Below, one piece after another: positions 56,422-64,000 of a stretch of 64,000 nucleotides of DNA. The stretch lies in NCBI RefSeq assembly GCF_007744255.1, contig NZ_CP036267.1, positions 2,855,500 to 2,919,499 of the forward strand. Reading direction: 5' to 3'. Position 1 is the stretch's first letter. Each line of letters starts with the position of its first letter. The DNA comes from Thalassoglobus polymorphus (GTDB lineage Bacteria; Planctomycetota; Planctomycetia; Planctomycetales; Planctomycetaceae). Below the pieces are notes generated by a model. It had not been told where the DNA came from and did no database searches. It saw only the letters and a list, made by a program, of their open reading frames with translations. The position numbers and the translations under genes are program-made.

Positions 56422-59400
56422 ATGCTCGAAATGAGACCGATTCAGAAACTGCTTGTTGCAAACCGAAGCGAAATCGCGATTCGCGTATTCAGAACCGCAA
56501 ATGAAATCGGAATTCGCACTGTTGCGATTTACACACATGAAGACCGATTCTCGCTTCACCGATTTAAAGCTGACGAAGCCTACAAAATCGGAGGTGAAGG
56601 TGAGCCGATCCGAGCCTATCTCGATATTCCATCGATCATCGCACTTGCGAAAGAACATGGAGTTGATGCGATCCATCCAGGCTATGGGTTCCTCTCTGAA
56701 AATGCCGAATTTGCACAAGCTTGCGAAGATGCCGGAATTACGTTCGTCGGCCCAACTGTCGATACGCTCAAAAAACTAGGCGACAAAGTCTCCGCCCGGT
56801 CCATTGCAAAACAGGCAGGAGTTCCCATTCTGCAAGGTACCGAAGACGCCATCGCAAAGGTCGAAGAAGGGGAAAAGCTTGCAGAAGAAATCGGATATCC
56901 GATTATCCTCAAGGCCTCCATGGGAGGTGGCGGACGCGGAATGCGAGTCGTTCGCGAAGCAAAAGACTTCCGGGACTCCTTCGAACAGGCTCAACGTGAA
57001 GCTGACACAGCCTTTGGTTGTGCAGACGTTTTCATCGAACGATTCGTCGCCAGAGCCAGCCACATCGAAGTTCAACTTCTGGGGGACACTCACGGAAACC
57101 TCGTCCATCTGTATGAACGAGATTGCTCCGTTCAGAGACGACATCAAAAAGTGTGCGAAATCGCCCCCGCTCCAAATCTTGATCCCGTTGTTCGTGATGC
57201 CATTTGCGACGCAGCGATTAAAATTGGAGAACAAGTCAATTACGCCAACGCGGGAACAGTCGAGTTTCTGCTCGATCGAGAAACAAACGACTTCTTCTTC
57301 ATCGAAGTGAATCCACGGATTCAGGTGGAACATACTGTCACTGAAGAAGTGACAGGAACCGATATCGTCAAGTCTCAGTTACTTGTCGCAGCCGGTGTCA
57401 AGCTGTCCGATCCAGAGATCGGACTAGAATCGCAGGCTGAAATCCGCACCAGCGGTTTCGCCGTTCAATGTCGAATTACGACTGAAAACCCAGCGAACAA
57501 TTTTCTTCCCGATTACGGACACGTGACCCACTACCGATCTGGAGCGGGTATGGGAATTCGTCTGGATGCCGGAAGTGCGTTCTCAGGTGCTGTCGTCAAT
57601 CCCTTCTACGATTCGATGCTTGTCAAAGTGACCGCACGCGGTAAGCGTTTCGTGGATGCAGCTGCCAGAATGCAACGCTGCCTGAAAGAGTTTCGCGTTC
57701 GTGGTGTGACAACAAACATTCCGTTTTTGATTCAACTGATTAAACATCCAGTCTTCCTGGATGGAACTTGCACGACTCGTTTCATTGATGAGACTCCTGA
57801 TCTCTTCAAAATGCCGAAACGAAGAGACCGGGCGACGAAACTTCTGTCATACATGGCGGATGTTATTGTTAATGGAAACCCCATGGTGACCGGTCGACCC
57901 GTTGCAACTCGGCGGACCCCTGCACCACTTCCGGAGCTCCCCATCGGGAAACCGATTCCAGATGGAATGCGTCAAAAGCTCCAGCAAATGGGAGCTCGCG
58001 ACTTCTGCAAATGGATCGGTGAACAGAAACCACTGTTGCTCACCGATACAACTTTCCGCGATGCTCATCAATCGCTGTTTGCAACCCGATTTCGAACTTA
58101 CGATTTGTTGCAAATTGCAGACGCCTATGCACATCTCTGCCCGAACCTTTTCTCACTCGAAATGTGGGGCGGAGCAACCTTCGATGTCGCGATGCGGTTC
58201 CTTCATGAATCGCCGTGGCGTCGACTCGAGCAAATGCGCGAGCGTATCCCGAACATCCTCTTCCAAATGCTACTGCGTGCGTCCAACGCGGTCGGCTACA
58301 CGAATTACCCGGACAATGTTGTTCAAGGGTTTGTGAAAGAGGCCGCCTCGGCAGGGATTGATGTTTTCCGAGTCTTTGACGCGCTCAACTCGCTCGAAAA
58401 CATGAAGGTCGCCATGGACGCAGTTCTGGAAACCGACGTCCTCTGCGAAGCTAGTATTTGTTATTCGGGTGATATCATGAACCCGAAACTGACGAAATAC
58501 GACATGAAGTATTACGTCAACATGGCCAAAGAACTCGAGCGGATGGGCGCCCACATCATCGCCATCAAAGATATGGCTGGATTGTGCAAACCGTACGCAG
58601 CGTCCAAACTCGTGAAGACTCTCAAGCAGGAAATTGGAATCCCGATCCACTTCCACACGCATGATACTGGCGGAACTCAGGCGGCATCGATTCTGGAAGG
58701 AGCCCGAGAAGGTCTCGATATTGCTGACGTCGCAATGGCCCCAATGTCTGGAGGAACGGCTCAGCCGAACCTGAACACGCTCGTCGAATCACTCCGTTTC
58801 AATGATCGCGATACAAACCTGGACTCCGGTCCCCTCGATCAAATCGCGGAATACTGGCGTGTCGCCAGACAGTTCTACACTCCGTTTGAAGCGAGTGTTC
58901 TGCCTGCGACCGCAGATCTGTATGATCACCAGATGCCCGGCGGACAGTATACGAACCTGTTTGAACAGGCACGTGCTTTGGGCTTGGCGGATCGCTGGCG
59001 TGAAGTCTGTTCGGTCTACGCTGAAGTCAACCGCATGTTTGGAGACATCGTCAAAGTGACGCCAACTTCGAAAGCAGTCGGAGACATGGCGTTATACATG
59101 GTCGCCAATGACCTGAGTCCATCTGATGTTCTTGAAGGGGATCGTGATCTCGCTTTCCCAGCTTCTGTTCTCGATTTGATTGGTGGTCGCATGGGACAAC
59201 CAATGGGTGGCTTCCCGGAAATCGTCGAGAAAAGAATTCTTCGTGGCGAAGAACCACTACGAGAGCGTCCCGGTGCAACAATGGCTCCGGCAGATTTCGA
59301 GGGAGAAGCAGAGAATCTCAAGAAGACACTTGGACGACAACCAACGAGTCAGGAAACCGTCAGCTCGCTGTTGTACCCAGAAGTTTTCCAGCAGTTCAGC

Positions 59401-59874
59401 AGTCATGTCAAGGAATATGACGACACCAGTTGTCTGCCGACTTCTGTCTTCTTCTACGGCCTCGAACTCGCCGAAGAAGTCGCCGTCGAAATCGAGCAAG
59501 GAAAAACGCTCATCATTAAGTACCTCGGGGTTGCAGACGCACATCCCGATGGAACACGACATGTCTTCTTTGAACTCAACGGGATTCCACGTTCGGTCGC
59601 CGTCGCTGATCGATCATTAGAGGGTGATATCGTCAAAGCTGTCAAAGCTGATCCCTCAAACTCCGGGCACCTCGGAGCTGCCATGCCGGGAATGGTTGTC
59701 AGCTTGGCTGTTCAAGAAGACGATCCCGTCCTCGAAGGTCAAAAACTTCTCGTCATCGAAGCGATGAAAATGCAAACGACACTCGTTGCCGAGAAAAAAG
59801 GAAAGATCAAACGCATTCTCGTCAAAGCAGGTAGCCAAATCGAAACTGGTGATCTCTTACTCGAAATCGAATAA
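56422..59874 (+). CDS. pyc: Pyruvate carboxylase
   Basis: An 1150-residue biotin enzyme making oxaloacetate from pyruvate (anaplerosis). Biotin carboxylase domain (about 1-460): KLLVANRSEIAIRVFR, GYGFLSENAEFA, KASMGGGGRGMRVV and EVNPRIQVEHTVTEEVTG. Carboxyltransferase domain (about 540-800): DTTFRDAHQSLFATR, RVFDALNSLENM, KDMAGLCKP and HFHTHDTGG. PYC/OADA region to about 1000, then the biotinyl domain with Lys1116 in EAMKM. Full length for the family. Two possible starts (56422 or 56431); AGGA is closer to the first. Confidence 0.97.
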   Translation: MLEMRPIQKLLVANRSEIAIRVFRTANEIGIRTVAIYTHEDRFSLHRFKADEAYKIGGEGEPIRAYLDIPSIIALAKEHGVDAIHPGYGFLSENAEFAQACEDAGITFVGPTVDTLKKLGDKVSARSIAKQAGVPILQGTEDAIAKVEEGEKLAEEIGYPIILKASMGGGGRGMRVVREAKDFRDSFEQAQREADTAFGCADVFIERFVARASHIEVQLLGDTHGNLVHLYERDCSVQRRHQKVCEIAPAPNLDPVVRDAICDAAIKIGEQVNYANAGTVEFLLDRETNDFFFIEVNPRIQVEHTVTEEVTGTDIVKSQLLVAAGVKLSDPEIGLESQAEIRTSGFAVQCRITTENPANNFLPDYGHVTHYRSGAGMGIRLDAGSAFSGAVVNPFYDSMLVKVTARGKRFVDAAARMQRCLKEFRVRGVTTNIPFLIQLIKHPVFLDGTCTTRFIDETPDLFKMPKRRDRATKLLSYMADVIVNGNPMVTGRPVATRRTPAPLPELPIGKPIPDGMRQKLQQMGARDFCKWIGEQKPLLLTDTTFRDAHQSLFATRFRTYDLLQIADAYAHLCPNLFSLEMWGGATFDVAMRFLHESPWRRLEQMRERIPNILFQMLLRASNAVGYTNYPDNVVQGFVKEAASAGIDVFRVFDALNSLENMKVAMDAVLETDVLCEASICYSGDIMNPKLTKYDMKYYVNMAKELERMGAHIIAIKDMAGLCKPYAASKLVKTLKQEIGIPIHFHTHDTGGTQAASILEGAREGLDIADVAMAPMSGGTAQPNLNTLVESLRFNDRDTNLDSGPLDQIAEYWRVARQFYTPFEASVLPATADLYDHQMPGGQYTNLFEQARALGLADRWREVCSVYAEVNRMFGDIVKVTPTSKAVGDMALYMVANDLSPSDVLEGDRDLAFPASVLDLIGGRMGQPMGGFPEIVEKRILRGEEPLRERPGATMAPADFEGEAENLKKTLGRQPTSQETVSSLLYPEVFQQFSSHVKEYDDTSCLPTSVFFYGLELAEEVAVEIEQGKTLIIKYLGVADAHPDGTRHVFFELNGIPRSVAVADRSLEGDIVKAVKADPSNSGHLGAAMPGMVVSLAVQEDDPVLEGQKLLVIEAMKMQTTLVAEKKGKIKRILVKAGSQIETGDLLLEIE

Positions 59875-60307
59875 CGATTACGAGATCGACAAAATCTCTG
59901 TAGATCAATCCCGTTCGTGGTTTCAAAATTTCCTTTCCGCAATCAATGCGGTTGAATGTGGGTAGCGATTAAATGTAGTGGATAGAAGAACCGAGTAGGC
60001 TTCTGCTCTTTTCCTATCCACTCTTTGCTGCCCACCTCGATCGCATGTTCGATTCGGCCTACACGTTCTGTCTCCTGCTGAACCACAAACTTACTGGTGA
60101 AACGGGCCTACCACCGGCACGCTACCGACTTACCACCGACTTACCACCGACAGGAAGTAGGAGAAGCTGCGCTAAACATCACCGAACTCCGATGCCGGAC
60201 TTGCATCAAGTCCGCAGACTCGCCATGATTCAAGGTCGATAGTTCACTGACATTCGTCAGTGAGATAGCGCCCACGAAATACGACTTCTTGCCCCTCGGA
60301 GTTGACG
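59875..60307. other. Gap between pyc and the zinc-ribbon protein
   Basis: A 433-bp gap. A dyad AGTGGATAG (59977-59985) and CTATCCACT (60014-60022) encloses a nested AGAAG/CTTCT stem and may be a terminator-like structure after pyc, though the run of T is short. CTTACCACCGA occurs twice in direct repeat near 60129-60150. No gene or RNA recognised. Confidence 0.5.
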
Positions 60308-63300
60308 ATGCCGATAACTGTTGAATGTTCGGAATGCGGAGCCAGAAATCGATACCCTGACCATATGGCGGGAAAAACGGGTCGCTGCAAAACGTGCCGT
60401 GAACGAATTCAAATTCGTCGCAGGAAAGGCTCTGGAAAACGAAAAAAGAAGAAATCATCTTCTAACGGACTGCTCATCGGCATCTTTGCAGCCCTGTTCG
60501 TTCTCATCCTCGGCGGCGGTGCAATCTTTTTCCTCGGTTCTGGCGAAGGGGAAATTGATCCGAACATTGCAACTGACGAGAACCGACCTCTCGATGACAA
60601 TGCTCCAAATTCTCTCGAAGAACCGACTGGTAATGCGAACGTTGGAGAGAACAAACAGCCAGATTCTCAAACGGTTTCAAACGTAACTCAACCTGCGAAA
60701 GAGTCTTCTTCACCTTCAAAGAGCCCGTCAGGATTTACACCACCATCGGCAACAGAGACGGCTCAGGCCGAAGCAGAAGGCCTTACGCTCAACCGGTCTG
60801 CGAACTGGTCTGTCACACCAGACCCCGGAGAAAATACTGTCGAATACGAGCAGGGAAAGCCACTCAGGATCAAGCTGGAAAAGAACGGACTTCGGGGAAG
60901 CGCGTTTCTTGTTCCTGTTGCGCCGAGCCCGTACGTGGCAGTTCACTCGGGGACGTATGGAAAGTATCACTACTCAGTTTACGATGTAACAACGGGCAAA
61001 GAGTTAGCTGAAATCCCGACCAAAGGAGCTCCTCCTGTTGCAGCACTTTCTGATGATGGTTCGTACCTGGCGATGGCAACGTCCGGTTCCAAGACGATAG
61101 AAGTGATGGATCTGAAAGCGAAGAAATCTCTCGGTTCACTCACTGTCGCGGAGGCCAACAAGTTCAACATTTTGTCACTTGCGATCTGGAAACACCGACT
61201 TGTGGCAATTTCAAATGTCCACAAAGGAATCAAGGTTTGGGATCTTCCCTCCGGAAAACTTGTCCACGAAATCAGTGGTGGGAAGAACTTTAATCCAAGC
61301 TATGGACATGCTTTCAGTCCGGGGGGAAAGTATGTCGCGATTGATGGTGACTTCCTGAAGAAGCGGATCGATATCTACGACCTGGATAATGGGGCAGTCG
61401 TTGGATCAATCGAGCCACAAGGCAAGACGAAAGTTCACGAGCTCGAGGCTCTTGGCTTCTCCAGCGATGGGACTCAGTTTTCCGCAATTTACGGTGTTCA
61501 CATCTATTCAGGTGGAACACAGAAGTATTCGAGAATGCTAGTCTGGGATCTGCCTACAGGAAAAGTTTCTGCCGATTTCGAAATCTCTCCGATCCTGAAA
61601 GACCAACTCAACCCGGTTTATCAGTCTCGAACCTTGGAGTCCTTTCAAGATGGCCGTCGCTGGTTGGTGCACTCGCTGGGAATTGTTGACACCGAAGCAA
61701 AGCAACTCGTCTACAGTTTTCCCAAGCAAGCCGGAGTTGATTTCGTTCCCTCCCGCAAGATTATGGGGCCAACCTGGATTCTCAGTGTGCTGACAGACAA
61801 AGGCGATCCGCAACTCGACGCAACCACGTTCACAGAAGAAGTCTTGCTCGCTGGGGCCGCCTCCGCTGCAGCAGGAGGCTTTACCAGTGATGCTGAACTC
61901 CCACCCTTAACAGCCGTTGACCTCACCAAAGCTCAAGAAGGAATCGCCGTCGAACAGTGGTCTGCAGTACCTGATCCACTCCAGTCAGCAGCGATTCCAG
62001 CCTCAATCAAAATCACAACTTCTGGAACAGTCCGTGATATTGCACTCGCGCGGGGAGCTAACGCTGTTGTCGCTGTTCGAGCAGGAATCAAGGAGGATCT
62101 CGATGACCCTCTGATTACAAGTTACGAAAGTACACGATCTATTTACGAAAGCCGCGGGCTCACGTACGAAAAGCCACAGCCTCTAGCAGAATCATCAGAG
62201 CTGATCGCGTTCGATGCTTCAGGAGATGAAGCTGCCAAGCTGAATATTCCTTTCTCAGCCAAGCTTCGCTGCATCTCTCCTGATGGGAAATTCGCGATTG
62301 TCGAGCAGCATCGCACAAACGGTCGTCTCGACCTTTACGAGCTTCAAAACGATGGCAGCCACATCGTTGGTTGGAGACCATTCCGGGACGCAACCGACAA
62401 AGGTCATCGTGAAATAAAACGTGTTGAGTTCATCGATTCCGATCACGTTGCGACTCTCAGTAAGAACTACCAGTTTGTCGTCTGGAGCCTGCCGGACCTG
62501 CAACCAGTCTGGAGCCTCAAAGAAGCCAGCGACTTCGCGATCAGCCCTGGTGGAAAGCAGCTGGCAATCGTTCGTGGAAGCATTTTAGGAGCCAGCGATC
62601 TGGCAATGTTTGAGAGCCGAACAGGTCAAGGATTAGGGATATCGCCCCTCGAAGGCGCGCTGGCATCGATTGCGTATCACCCCAATGGTGAGTCTCTCGC
62701 TATCGGGCTTGACACCAAAGCGAATAAAACCGTACGAATTTACAACACAGCAACAGGAGAGGCCGAAGAAATCCCGATTCCAGATCGTCCACACAGCCTT
62801 GCCTGGACCGGAAAAGACTACCTGTTGGTCAATAGTTCTCAGCTGTTGAGCCGTCCCCTGCAAGCAGTTGTCTGGAGCTACGATACGAAAAACATCATCT
62901 TGCCCGGTTTCCAAACCACAGAACAACTTTGCTTTGCTCAAGTTCCCAATACCCGTGCTCTCGTGCGGACCGTTGAAGTTCCGAATTCTGGGATCGAATC
63001 TAAACTCGATAGCGACCGATTAAACGAAAAGGCGATTTTGAAACCGGGTGATTCAGTCAGTCTTGATGTCCAGATTGGGAATGACGCACTGCTGGCACCA
63101 CTCAAGTCGACCGCCAAGGATCTGGTTGCAAAGCAATTAGAGGCGGCAGAATCAAAGGTTGCCGAGAATGCGAACATTTCCTTGACCGCAGAACTCTCTC
63201 TAAAGTCAGAAGGAACGGCAAATCTTTCAAAAATTGGTGACCGGACGGTTTCAGAAACGGTCACTCGCAAATCAGTCTCAATCGTATTTTCGTATCGATC

Positions 63301-63511
63301 TGGAGGAACGACAGTATGGAGCACAATCAGCCGTGTCGGGAATCTGGACCAGTACTTAGTTCGACTCAAACCGGGTCAGTCTGCACAGACTGCGATTGAT
63401 GAACTAATGCTCGAGGGGGTAAACAGAAGGCTGGCGAACACAAAACTACCTCGATACATTTTTGGTGCCGACGCTGGCAAGGGCCTGGGAACATCGACGT
63501 TCTTTGAATAG
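60308..63511 (+). CDS. Zinc-ribbon, single-TM, beta-propeller protein
   Basis: A 1067-residue protein of unknown function. N terminus: zinc ribbon with C-x2-C pairs (VECSECGARNRYP, GRCKTCRERIQI), a basic stretch, then one membrane segment (about 46-68, GLLIGIFAALFVLILGGGAIFFL). A Ser/Pro/Glu-rich linker (about 70-160) follows. The rest has many WD40/YVTN-like blades: DDGSYLAMATSGSKTIEVMD, LVAISNVHKGIKVWDLPSGK, GKYVAIDGDFLKKRIDIYDL, KFAIVEQHRTNGRLDLYEL and YHPNGESLAIGLDTKANKTVRIYN. The zinc ribbon would be cytoplasmic and the propeller outside. The start at 60308 (ATG) is preferred over an in-frame TTG at 60302. Confidence 0.85.
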   Translation: MPITVECSECGARNRYPDHMAGKTGRCKTCRERIQIRRRKGSGKRKKKKSSSNGLLIGIFAALFVLILGGGAIFFLGSGEGEIDPNIATDENRPLDDNAPNSLEEPTGNANVGENKQPDSQTVSNVTQPAKESSSPSKSPSGFTPPSATETAQAEAEGLTLNRSANWSVTPDPGENTVEYEQGKPLRIKLEKNGLRGSAFLVPVAPSPYVAVHSGTYGKYHYSVYDVTTGKELAEIPTKGAPPVAALSDDGSYLAMATSGSKTIEVMDLKAKKSLGSLTVAEANKFNILSLAIWKHRLVAISNVHKGIKVWDLPSGKLVHEISGGKNFNPSYGHAFSPGGKYVAIDGDFLKKRIDIYDLDNGAVVGSIEPQGKTKVHELEALGFSSDGTQFSAIYGVHIYSGGTQKYSRMLVWDLPTGKVSADFEISPILKDQLNPVYQSRTLESFQDGRRWLVHSLGIVDTEAKQLVYSFPKQAGVDFVPSRKIMGPTWILSVLTDKGDPQLDATTFTEEVLLAGAASAAAGGFTSDAELPPLTAVDLTKAQEGIAVEQWSAVPDPLQSAAIPASIKITTSGTVRDIALARGANAVVAVRAGIKEDLDDPLITSYESTRSIYESRGLTYEKPQPLAESSELIAFDASGDEAAKLNIPFSAKLRCISPDGKFAIVEQHRTNGRLDLYELQNDGSHIVGWRPFRDATDKGHREIKRVEFIDSDHVATLSKNYQFVVWSLPDLQPVWSLKEASDFAISPGGKQLAIVRGSILGASDLAMFESRTGQGLGISPLEGALASIAYHPNGESLAIGLDTKANKTVRIYNTATGEAEEIPIPDRPHSLAWTGKDYLLVNSSQLLSRPLQAVVWSYDTKNIILPGFQTTEQLCFAQVPNTRALVRTVEVPNSGIESKLDSDRLNEKAILKPGDSVSLDVQIGNDALLAPLKSTAKDLVAKQLEAAESKVAENANISLTAELSLKSEGTANLSKIGDRTVSETVTRKSVSIVFSYRSGGTTVWSTISRVGNLDQYLVRLKPGQSAQTAIDELMLEGVNRRLANTKLPRYIFGADAGKGLGTSTFFE

Positions 63512-63532
63512 AATCAGCCCAATAATCTCTGA

Positions 63533-63591
63533 AGGAGTAACTTCTCTCGATATTTGAGAGAGCAACTTCAGGTGTCAGGCTCAGTTCTAAT
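63533..63591 (-). repeat. Interspersed repeat family 2, copy 4
   Basis: On the minus strand: AGAACTGAGCCTGACACCTG, AAGTTGCTCTCTCAAATATC and GAGAGAAGTTACTCC. Positioned between the zinc-ribbon protein and the VOC gene. Confidence 0.7.
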
Positions 63592-63627
63592 TTGCTTGTG
63601 ACTTCACCTCTGCGAGAACCGAAAACA

Positions 63628-64000
63628 ATGTCCGACCTGACTCCATTCCACCTGGCTTTTCCCGTTCGTGATATTGCAGAAGCACGGAAATTCTACGGAG
63701 AAACTCTCGGACTCCCTGAAGGTCGCAGCGACGAGACCTGGATCGATTTCAATCTGTTCGGCCATCAAATCGTGACACACGAACGCCCCAACATGGCTGC
63801 TGCAGAAGAGCGGAATCACCTGAATCCAGTCGATGGTCACGACGTCCCGGTTCCTCACTTTGGCGTCGTGCTGAACATGGATGACTGGAAAGCTCTGGCA
63901 GAGAGATTGCGAAACTTAGGAATCAAATTCGTAATCGAGCCATACATTCGGTTCGAAGGCCAAGTAGGCGAACAGGCAACAATGTTCTTCCTTGATCCAT
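63628..64000 (+). CDS. VOC-family (glyoxalase/dioxygenase-fold) protein, truncated by the window end
   Basis: Only the first 124 residues are in the window. It starts [20 protein letters not shown], the typical first beta strand with the metal-position His (residue 8), then [25 protein letters not shown] and [19 protein letters not shown], where the second betaalphabetabetabeta module begins with a His. VOC proteins include glyoxalase I, extradiol dioxygenases and antibiotic-resistance proteins; which of these applies cannot be told from the fragment. A family-2 repeat lies just upstream. Confidence 0.82.
   Translation, partial: MSDLTPFHLAFPVRDIAEARKFYGETLGLPEGRSDETWIDFNLFGHQIVTHERPNMAAAEERNHLNPVDGHDVPVPHFGVVLNMDDWKALAERLRNLGIKFVIEPYIRFEGQVGEQATMFFLDP

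Overview
The window reads as chromosomal DNA of a planctomycete (order Planctomycetales), probably marine or aquatic. The evidence is the gene families: a DUF1592-type cytochrome-c/PSD protein paired with a DUF1552 protein, a separate DUF1501 Tat protein, a formylglycine sulfatase, ECF sigma factors of the planctomycete type, an ECF sigma/Ser-Thr kinase pair, two membrane-bound PknB-like kinases, a BBP7-like beta-barrel protein and abundant Tat leaders. GC content is moderate, genes are evenly split between strands, and gaps of 300-900 bp are common. I see no rRNA, tRNA, CRISPR array, phage or insertion sequence.

Layout. 1-2.4 kb: an SGNH hydrolase and a sulfatase broken by an 8-bp tandem repeat. 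2.4-6.2 kb: a repeat-bearing gap, then a translationally coupled SWIM zinc-finger/DUF5691 pair. 6.6-8.6 kb: a coupled M14-type deacylase and RmlD-like reductase. 8.8-12.6 kb: a TPR protein, a multi-pass membrane protein and a CbpA-like J-protein. 13.1-20.9 kb (minus strand): ECF sigma, degenerate amidohydrolase, two-domain amidohydrolase, Ser/Thr kinase and its coupled ECF sigma. 21.4-26.6 kb: AAA ATPase, thioredoxin/YHS-like protein, then overlapping ftsW and murG. 26.7-29.8 kb: arsRDAC operon with two matching operator-like sites. 30.3-35.8 kb: acyl-CoA synthetase/GNAT fusion, histone-deacetylase-like protein and M20 amidohydrolase. 36.7-42.0 kb: DUF1592, DUF1552 and a Tat beta-propeller. 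42.1-49.7 kb (minus strand): enolase-superfamily enzyme, a 28-residue very basic protein, aquaporin-type channel, small membrane protein, DUF1501 protein and a Rep/UvrD helicase. 50.1-64 kb: methyltransferase with a 14-bp minisatellite at its stop codon, enolase, BBP7-like protein, membrane Ser/Thr kinase, pyruvate carboxylase, a zinc-ribbon/TM/beta-propeller protein and a VOC protein cut by the window end.

Modules. The ars genes encode regulation, metallochaperone, ATPase and arsenate reduction, but no membrane pump lies in the window. The acyl-CoA synthetase/GNAT and deacetylase-like genes look like the writer and eraser of reversible lysine acetylation. Enolase and pyruvate carboxylase are central-metabolism genes at separate loci.

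The most unusual content is outside standard annotation: the repeat-disrupted sulfatase, two families of interspersed intergenic repeats, the 14-bp minisatellite, a tiny basic ORF with an excellent ribosome-binding site, and amidohydrolase domains lacking the metal-binding HxH motif. All functions are inferred by reading the sequence; no database search was run.
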